From DATFVA01 sp963711455 (GTDB lineage: Bacteria > Bacteroidota > Ignavibacteria > Ignavibacteriales > Ignavibacteriaceae), in contig CAVQEH010000004.1 in NCBI GenBank assembly GCA_963711455.1, positions 310,001-374,000 on the forward strand: a stretch of 64,000 nt of DNA, written 5' to 3'. Positions within the stretch are counted from its first letter, which is position 1. Each line of letters opens with the position of its first letter. The translations under genes and the position numbers were made by a program. This document shows, piece after piece, positions 43,935 through 51,700 of this stretch. The notes below the pieces were generated by a model. It saw only the letters and a program-made list of their open reading frames with translations. It had not been told where the DNA came from and did not search any database.

Positions 43935-45104
43935 TTAAACAGACTTCATTTCTTTTTTCAGAATTAAAAATGAACTTGCAACTACTGCACTTACAACAGA
44001 AGACAATAAAAACGGCACTATAGAGCCAAACTGATCCCACAGTACGCCGGCAATAAAAGAACCGAGCATAATAGAAAGACTCGTAAACATCGTAAGTAAC
44101 CCGATTCCGGATCCTCTTTGTTCGTCAGGAATTAAATCCGATACCCACGCTTTCACAACTCCTTCTGTTGATGCAGCATAAATTCCGTAAAGTGCAAACA
44201 ATACCCAGATAAAATAAATATCGGGGAATAAAGCGAAGCCTAAATAAACTGCTGCAAATATATATAATCCTAACACATAAACTTTCTTCTTCCCGATTTT
44301 ATCCGCATACTTCCCTATTGGGTATGAAGCTGCGGCATAAATAAGATTATAAAAAATATATCCCCATATAGCAAGAGTTGCGGAGTTCGAAATATCTTTA
44401 GACTTAAGTATGAGATAAACATCACTGCTATTTACCAGGGAAAAAATGGTTATCAGCAAAAGAATGATTTTATATTGATGAGGAGCTGAACGCCAGAATT
44501 CAGCATAATTTCTTTTAGTTACTTTCTTAAATGATGCCGGATTGTCCTTTACAAAAAGCGTAATGCTTACAGCTATAACTGAAGGAGCGAAAGCAACAAG
44601 AAAAATCAGTACATAATCACCCGGATAAAAATGCAGTAATATTAAAGCACCTATCGGACCTAATGCAGCACCAAGCGTATCCATTCCCCGGTGAAAACCA
44701 AAAATGGAACCTGTTCTTCCTTCAGCATATGTTGCCAGTAAAGCATCCCTCGGTGCAGTACGCATTCCTTTACCAACTCTGTCAGAAATTCTTGATGCGA
44801 TTACCGCTGATAGTGCAGGGAAAAGCCCGGGCAGCGGTTTGGAAAGTGCAGAGAGAGAATATCCAAGCACAACAAATACAGAGCGTTTTTTAAGCTTATC
44901 GGAAATACGTCCAAAGTAACCTTTCAATAATCCGGCAGTAACTTCAGCGGCGCCTTCTATAATTCCCACTACTGCCATCGATGATCCGAGTACAACTGTA
45001 AGAAACAACGGAGTAATAGGATAAAGCATCTCGCTGGCTATATCTGTAAAAAGACTTATAAAGCTTAATACTAAAACCTGCCGGGGAATATTCTTTAACT
45101 TCAT
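43935..45104 (-). CDS. MFS transporter
   Basis: 389 residues with 11-12 membrane helices. It begins FISLFTDIASEMLYPITPLF and has the MFS loop GYFGRISDKLKKRSVFVVLG after helix 2 and SDRVGKGMRTAPRDALLA. The TD-ASEM/RGK-xRTAPRDAL pattern is shared with a family of uncharacterised FCB and proteobacterial efflux-type MFS proteins. Substrate not readable. Divergent from tpiA. Confidence 0.88.
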   Translation of the reverse strand: MKLKNIPRQVLVLSFISLFTDIASEMLYPITPLFLTVVLGSSMAVVGIIEGAAEVTAGLLKGYFGRISDKLKKRSVFVVLGYSLSALSKPLPGLFPALSAVIASRISDRVGKGMRTAPRDALLATYAEGRTGSIFGFHRGMDTLGAALGPIGALILLHFYPGDYVLIFLVAFAPSVIAVSITLFVKDNPASFKKVTKRNYAEFWRSAPHQYKIILLLITIFSLVNSSDVYLILKSKDISNSATLAIWGYIFYNLIYAAASYPIGKYADKIGKKKVYVLGLYIFAAVYLGFALFPDIYFIWVLFALYGIYAASTEGVVKAWVSDLIPDEQRGSGIGLLTMFTSLSIMLGSFIAGVLWDQFGSIVPFLLSSVVSAVVASSFLILKKEMKSV

Positions 45105-45186
45105 TTTATAAAAATAGGATTATTAAAACCATTTTAAAAATTAGCCGGATTTTAATCATTTTGCTCTCACAATTAATTATGAGGGT

Positions 45187-45217
45187 TTGAAGTAATACTA
45201 TCTCTTTACTACTTTTG
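45187..45217 (+). promoter_or_regulatory. Bacteroidota-type promoter of tpiA
   Basis: TTTG (TTG at 45187-45189), 20 bases, TACTTTTG (45210-45217): full match to TTG-N20-TAnnTTTG. Start of transcription would be about 25 bases before the ATG at 45249. Confidence 0.7.
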
Positions 45218-45248
45218 TGGATACTCCAAAAAATGATTGAGGACTACA

Positions 45249-46004
45249 ATGCGAAAAAAAGTTATTGCCGGTAACTGGAAAATGAATAAAGATTTACCTG
45301 AATCCCAGAATCTTATTTCAAAATTAACTTCCGGCTTAAGTGGTAAACACATTAATTGTGATTTGATAATATGTCCGCCGTTTACTTCTTTAAGTGAGGC
45401 AAATACCCTGATTAAAAATACTCCGATTAAACTTGGAGCACAAAATATGTACTTCCCGGAAAGCGGGGCTTTTACGGGTGAAATTTCTGCTAAGATGCTG
45501 AAGAGTGTCGGCTGTGAATATGTTATAATCGGGCATTCGGAAAGAAGAACCATATTTAAAGAGAAGGATGAATTAATAAACAAAAAACTTAAAGCTGCGT
45601 TAAGTAATGGCTTAAAACCTATTTTTTGTATAGGGGAAACGCTGGAAGAAAGAGAAAACGGGAAAGAAAAGGAAGTATTGAATATGCAGCTTTCCGGCGG
45701 ATTAAATGAAATTTCTTTAGAACAAATGAAAAGTATAATCGTAGCATATGAACCTGTCTGGGCGATAGGAACAGGTAAAACCGCAGCACCTGAACAGGCT
45801 GAAGAAATGCATGATTTTATCCGCACATATATAAAGAATGATTTCACACCGGAAGTTTCTGAAAACCTGGTTATCCTCTACGGCGGAAGCGTGAAACCGG
45901 ACAATGCCAGAGACCTTCTTTCCCGGAATGATATTGACGGAGCGCTGGTGGGTGGCGCTTGCTTAAGCCTGGAAACATTTTTAGGTATTATCGAATCAGT
46001 ATAA
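45249..46004 (+). CDS. tpiA: Triosephosphate isomerase
   Basis: The open frame starts at a TTG (45237), but the ATG at 45249 lies 6 bases after GAGG and gives the canonical MRKKVIAGNWKMN (catalytic Lys11); 251 residues. Catalytic His is in VIIGHSERR, catalytic Glu in VAYEPVWAIGTGKTA, phosphate-binding loop in YGGSVKPDNA and GALVGGACL. Glycolysis/gluconeogenesis. It has its own promoter. Confidence 0.97.
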   Translation: MRKKVIAGNWKMNKDLPESQNLISKLTSGLSGKHINCDLIICPPFTSLSEANTLIKNTPIKLGAQNMYFPESGAFTGEISAKMLKSVGCEYVIIGHSERRTIFKEKDELINKKLKAALSNGLKPIFCIGETLEERENGKEKEVLNMQLSGGLNEISLEQMKSIIVAYEPVWAIGTGKTAAPEQAEEMHDFIRTYIKNDFTPEVSENLVILYGGSVKPDNARDLLSRNDIDGALVGGACLSLETFLGIIESV

Positions 46005-46074
46005 CTCTTTGAGAAAAATACGGTTAGCTTAATAAAATTTAAATGTTTATAGTTTGTCATCAGTAAAAATTACA

Positions 46075-46105
46075 TTGCTTTCCCCTGGTTTGTAGCTTAT
46101 ATTTG
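46075..46105 (+). promoter_or_regulatory. Bacteroidota-type promoter upstream of the GH2-like/smc genes
   Basis: TTG (46075-46077), 20 bases, TATATTTG (46098-46105): full match, same spacing as upstream of tpiA and nfu. About 40 bases before the ATG at 46146. Confidence 0.65.
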
Positions 46106-46145
46106 TAGGTTTAATTGAATATATATTATAGGATAGCTGATTCGG

Positions 46146-48734
46146 ATGGGATTCCCCAAATATATTTTCCTCACATCATTATTTTTATTTCTGCTTCTCC
46201 CATTTACAAAGGCTCAAATTGTTTTTAAAGAACTGCCCGGTTATAGAATGGCAGATAATGATTCTCTCTTTTTTGATATTTCTGCAACAAGAAAAATTAT
46301 CCCGCTGAACGGAACCTGGAAAGTTCATCCTGCAAATGATGAAGATGCACCAAAAGTTCCGGTAACCGTTCCTTCTGTTTTCAGTGGTGAAGGAGAACTT
46401 ATTTTTGAAAAGAGCTTTTCGGTTTCGCAGAATGATTTAAAGAATTACCAGATGAAACTGGTCTTCTTCGGAATAAATTATTCCGCGGATATTTCAGTAA
46501 ATAAAAATATTATATACAGGCATCCGGGAGGAGAGTTTCCTTTTCAACTTGATTTACCGAAAGATATCCTTAACATCGATAAAAGTAATGTTATCTCTAT
46601 TAAGCTTTATTATAAGCTTGATTCAGAAAATACAATTCCCGTTAAACAAAGATTTTTATTCCCACAAAATTTTGGGGGAATCATTCGGGATGTTTATATC
46701 CACCTGATTCCTAATATTTCGTTAAGGGATATTGATGTTTCCTATAAATTTTTTCCACGTTCAAAAAATGCAACTTTTCTTGTAAATTCCCGTGCGGAGA
46801 ATAAAGAGTATTCGAAACCTGCAGATAGTCTTGCACAAGAAAACGGGTTAACTTATAAAATAGATATTATTGCTCCCGATGGCACTTCCTTAAAAAATCC
46901 TGTTGAAACAAAGTTTACACTTCCGGCTAATAAAGACAAAATATTCAGTGATAAAATAAATATAAGTAATCCGGTTTTATGGTCCGCAGCCAGTCCTCAA
47001 TCTTATAAGGTTTTGCTTGAACTCTGGCTTGGAGATATTCTGATTGACAGATCCAAAAGAACAGTTGCAGTTTATTCTTTAATAACTGGTGATGATTCAC
47101 TTCTTTTTAACGGCAGCGGATTTAAATTGAATGGGGTTACTTATCTTCCTTCCAATGGTGAATATGGCAACCTTGAAACCTATCCGGATATGGAAAAAGA
47201 TATTAGTTTGATTAAAGATGCCGGGTTTAATGCGGTAAGATTTGCAAAGGTTGTTCCCCATCCTTACTACCTTACTTTGTGTGAAAGATACGGACTTCTT
47301 GCACTAATTGAACTTCCGATAAATTTTATTCCCGAAGGTCTTGCCCAGAGCAGTAACTTTATTGAAAGAAGTAAGAATTTTCTTTTGAATTTTATCCACG
47401 GTTACAAACAGTACAGTGCTGTCGTTGCAGTCGGATTAGGAAGCGGCTATCTCCCGGGGATTACTGCCCATATGCAATTAATTGACAGGCTTAGTGATGA
47501 TTTGAAACGAAGCTGGGATGTATTGTCTTATGCATCATTCGCAGGTTTGAATATTGAAAAAACCGACAGCCTTGATTTATATGGAATTGAATTGCTCAAT
47601 ACTAACCCAAAAGATATTTCCGAAAAATTAATTGATTTAAAAAATAAACTTGGTAGCGGTAGATTTTTTATCAGCTCTGCAACTTATACAGTAAATGCAG
47701 GTAATACAGACGGCTACATAAACAAATATTCGTATGAGGCACAGGCAAAATATTTCGAGGAAGTAATCGATTTTTCCGAATCATCCGGAATGGCAGGTTT
47801 CTTTATTAATTCAATGTATGATTACCGTGGTGATTTTCCTTCACTTATAAATGGTTACAGTAAAGACAATACTTATAATATTGGAATTACCGGGGGAGAC
47901 AGAAATACGAACAGGCTTGCATATAAAGTGGTCTATGCAAAATTACACAACACAGAACCTGTAACAATTCCTATCGGCAGTAAAAAAGACAATGCCCCGA
48001 TGGTTTTTATAATCTTTGGATTATTTCTTGCTTTAATAATGGGCGTGCTTGTAAATTCCGGCAGAAAGTTCAGGGAAGATTCATCCCGCGCACTTCTTCG
48101 TCCATATAATTTTTATGCAGATGTCCGTGATCAGCGTATTATGTCAGGGTACCATTCAACTGTGCTCGGATTTGTTATATCTGCAATTCTTGCATTGCTT
48201 GTAAGCAATGCACTATTCTATTTACGAGATAATATTTTCTTCGAAAAAATATTACTTTCATTCGGAAGTGAACGAATATTATCAATGTTCAGTTATCTTG
48301 TCTGGCATCCTGCTCTTTCACTTTTATGGCTTACAATAATATTTATAATTATGGTTCCGCTGCTTTCGATAATTATTAAAGCCGCCTCTTTTTTTGTTAG
48401 GACAAAAGTATTTATCTCCAGTATTTACTATACTACAATATGGTCATTGCTGCCCATGGTTTTATTAATTCCCGTGGGAATTATTCTTTACCGGATGCTT
48501 GCGGCGGATGTTGCAAATATTTATATCTACTTTGGTTTATTAGTTTTTATCCTCTGGTCCTTTTACAGACTCATAAAAGGAATCTATGTCATCTTCGATG
48601 TAACCCCCGGAACAGTTTATTTTTACGGCATACTTCTACTGCTGTTATTAATTGGCGGATTTATCCTCTATTACCAGGTAACCAATTCAGTGATTGATTA
48701 TATGAAGTTGGTTTTCACACAATTTAACGGTTAG
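46146..48734 (+). CDS. GH2-like exported protein with C-terminal membrane domain, catalytic glutamate apparently missing
   Basis: 862 residues. Signal peptide 1-23 ending TKAQ. The N-terminal half follows glycoside hydrolase family 2: sugar-binding jelly roll (PLNGTWKVHPANDE, FEKSFSVSQ, FGGIIRDVYIHLIP), an Ig-like domain and a TIM barrel (GFKLNGVTYLPSNGEY, DISLIKDAGFNAVRFAK, YGLLALIELP). Where active GH2 enzymes have ...SLGNE, this reads VGLGSGYLPG, so the acid/base Glu is lost. The C-terminal ~240 residues contain five or six membrane helices resembling a Yip1-type bundle. It is probably a carbohydrate-binding or scaffolding membrane protein, not an active beta-galactosidase. smc starts 7 bases downstream. 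Confidence 0.75.
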   Translation: MGFPKYIFLTSLFLFLLLPFTKAQIVFKELPGYRMADNDSLFFDISATRKIIPLNGTWKVHPANDEDAPKVPVTVPSVFSGEGELIFEKSFSVSQNDLKNYQMKLVFFGINYSADISVNKNIIYRHPGGEFPFQLDLPKDILNIDKSNVISIKLYYKLDSENTIPVKQRFLFPQNFGGIIRDVYIHLIPNISLRDIDVSYKFFPRSKNATFLVNSRAENKEYSKPADSLAQENGLTYKIDIIAPDGTSLKNPVETKFTLPANKDKIFSDKINISNPVLWSAASPQSYKVLLELWLGDILIDRSKRTVAVYSLITGDDSLLFNGSGFKLNGVTYLPSNGEYGNLETYPDMEKDISLIKDAGFNAVRFAKVVPHPYYLTLCERYGLLALIELPINFIPEGLAQSSNFIERSKNFLLNFIHGYKQYSAVVAVGLGSGYLPGITAHMQLIDRLSDDLKRSWDVLSYASFAGLNIEKTDSLDLYGIELLNTNPKDISEKLIDLKNKLGSGRFFISSATYTVNAGNTDGYINKYSYEAQAKYFEEVIDFSESSGMAGFFINSMYDYRGDFPSLINGYSKDNTYNIGITGGDRNTNRLAYKVVYAKLHNTEPVTIPIGSKKDNAPMVFIIFGLFLALIMGVLVNSGRKFREDSSRALLRPYNFYADVRDQRIMSGYHSTVLGFVISAILALLVSNALFYLRDNIFFEKILLSFGSERILSMFSYLVWHPALSLLWLTIIFIIMVPLLSIIIKAASFFVRTKVFISSIYYTTIWSLLPMVLLIPVGIILYRMLAADVANIYIYFGLLVFILWSFYRLIKGIYVIFDVTPGTVYFYGILLLLLLIGGFILYYQVTNSVIDYMKLVFTQFNG

Positions 48735-48741
48735 GCAAAGA

Positions 48742-51700
48742 GTGTATTTATCAAGGCTTGAAATACTTGGATTTAAATCTTTTGCGCTGAAAACAAATGT
48801 AACATTCAACGAAGGCGTTACATCTATTGTTGGCCCGAATGGCTGCGGGAAAACAAATATTGTTGATTCGATAAGGTGGGTGCTGGGAGAACAAAGAAGC
48901 GGGGCACTAAGAAGCGATAAAATGGAGAACGTAATTTTCAACGGCACCATTATACGAAAGCCGATGGGAATGGCTGAAGTTTCCCTTACTATCCATAATA
49001 ATAAAGGGATACTTCCTACCGAATACACTGATGTAACAATAACAAGAAGAATTTTCCGTTCAGGTGAAAGTGAATATCTTCTTAACAAAAATATCTGCCG
49101 TCTTAAAGATATTACCAATCTTTTTATGGATACAGGAATTGGTGCAAATGCATATTCGGTTATAGAATTAAAAATGGTTGAGACAATCCTCAGCAATAAA
49201 GCCGATGAAAGACGTACAATGTTTGAGGAAGCCGCGGGCGTTAATAAATATAAGCTTAGAAGAAGATTGGCTTTAAGGAAGCTCGATGAAGTTAAATCGG
49301 ACCTTACCAGGGTTAATGACATTGTTACTGAAGTTGAAAAGAAGGTAAACTCACTTGAGCGACAGGCAAAACGTGCGGACAGGTATAACAGGATATCTTC
49401 AGCGTTACGGGAACTTGAGCTTGACCTTGCTGAAAGAGAATTCGCACTTTATCATCTTCAGAAAGATGAAGCTTCAAATTTAAAAGAAGAAAATTTGCGG
49501 AAAAAAATATCTCTCGAATCAGAGCTTTCAAAGCTGAACGGTGAATTAAAATCGGTTAAGCAGAAACTTAATGAAGCTGAATATGCTTTAAAGATTAAGC
49601 GCATTGAAGTTACAACCAAAACCGAATCTATTCATAAGGTTGAAAATAATCTTTCTGTTTCTAAAGAAAGAAAGACAGCTCTCGAAAAAAATATTGAGAG
49701 ATATAAAGAAGAACTGGTTGAATTAAGCACTCAGCTTGAGGAAGCTGAAAATCTCATTAGTGAAAGTACAGGATTAATTTCATCCTTTGAAACTGACCTT
49801 CAAAACAAAGAAAATGAAAAACTTGAAATTGCCCAAAAGGTTAAAGATATCCGGGCTTTGCTCGAAACAAAAAGGAATAATTTAAAAGAACTTGCAGAGC
49901 TTCAGCTTGAAAAATTTAAAGCGATCTCTGCTAAAGAAAATGAGCTTTCAAATCTTGAAAAAGCTCTCGAAACAAAAAACCTCGCAATAAATAAACTCAA
50001 TCAGAAAATTCAATCTCTTACAGGGAACATCGCAAAAACGGTAGGATTTATTGAAGAGCTCGATCAGGAAAGGCGGGATCTTGTAAGAAAGCTTGCTGAT
50101 TCTGAAGAAGTCTATTCAAAGAAACAGAATGATAAAGAAGAGCTTGAGAAAGGACTTAATTTATTAAAGGCTCAGGAGCTTGAAGATAAAAGCTATTTAA
50201 ATACGTTAAAAGAAAAAATAAATTTTATTCAGACTCTTGTTGATAATCTTGAAGGTGTTTCGAAAGGATCCAAAGCTCTGCTTGAAAATAATGAATGGGC
50301 AAAAGGCGATAAAAATCTTTTAGCTCATATTGGTAATACGTCGGACGAATATCGTTTTGCAGTTGAGGCATCTTTACGCGGAGATATAAATAATATCCTG
50401 GTGGAGACTCTCGATGACCTGATTAAAGGAATCGATTACCTGAATAAAAATGAATTTGGTAAGGCTTCTTTTTATGTAAAGAACCTCCGTTCAAAAGCAA
50501 AGCTGAGCTTAATTGATAAGCTTAAATTTTATTCTGTTAATAGGAAGAAAAAATCCCTTTCTAAAGAAAAAGGTTTTGTTAAATGGACTTATGAAGTTAT
50601 TCAATCCGATTCGAAATGGGAATTGTTCTTCAAGCATCTTCTTAACCGTACTGCAATTGTCGAAAGCACTGATGCGGCTTTTAAGTTATCTGATTTATAT
50701 CCCGATTTCAATTTTGTTTCACTTCAGGGCGATTTCATTTCAAACTCTGGTTTGGTTGAAGCAGGTTCTGCCCCAAAACTTGATGATTCACTTTTTGGTA
50801 GAATGAAACTTCTTGAAGATTTAAAGAATGAATTTCCTTTAAAAGAAAATGAATTGCTTAAGCTCCAGGAAAAAATAGAAGAAACCGAAGAGAAGATAAA
50901 TCAGATTGATTTGAAGGTGCTTTCTGATAAGGGTCGCATGATTCTGAATGATCAGCAAAATGTTGAAAGACAAATTTCCCAGTTTGAATTTGAAAAAACC
51001 AGGGCTGTAGATGAAATTGAAAAATCAAGATCAGAAATACAGGAACTGGCATCAGATTCAAACCGGCTTGATACAGAAAGAAATAATCTTGCTGAATTAC
51101 TTTCGGAGTTGATTAAAGAAAAAAGAACAACCGATGAAGAAAGAGAATATCTCGAATCTGATTTCCATACTTCCGAAGATGCATTCAATAATCTTATACG
51201 GAATCAGAATAGCTTAAACCTTGAGATAGAAAGACTTCATGGTGAGAGAAAAAATACTGAAAATGCTATCAGCCGTGCCAAAGATTCAACGGAGACCATA
51301 AATAAAACTATTGCCAAAAGAGAAGCGGACATTTCTTCTTTCAGCGAAGAGATACAGACCCTGACATCGGTAATTGAAGAGACAACCATTGAGGCTGATA
51401 AATTAAAAGGTGATAAATCAACTTTACTAAAAGAGGAAGAGCGGCTTGATTTAACCTATAAAGAAATTCAGGACCAGATAAACGAGCTTGAGGAAAATCA
51501 AAATACTTTAAGAAAAGAACGTGAACTTGTTTCAGATGAAATTCATGAGTGCGAAATTAAAATCAACGAGCTTCGTCTTAAGTTGAATAATCTTGAAGAG
51601 CAAATACTGGAAAATTATTCCTTAAATCTTCAACTAAAAGAATTTGATGACCTCGGAGTATTTGATTTCAGGGAAAGAACAGAAGAAGTTCACAACCTTA

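Noticed and set aside
45209..45847. A 212-codon frame antisense to tpiA
   Set aside because: tpiA motifs are unambiguous on the plus strand; the antisense frame has no start signals.
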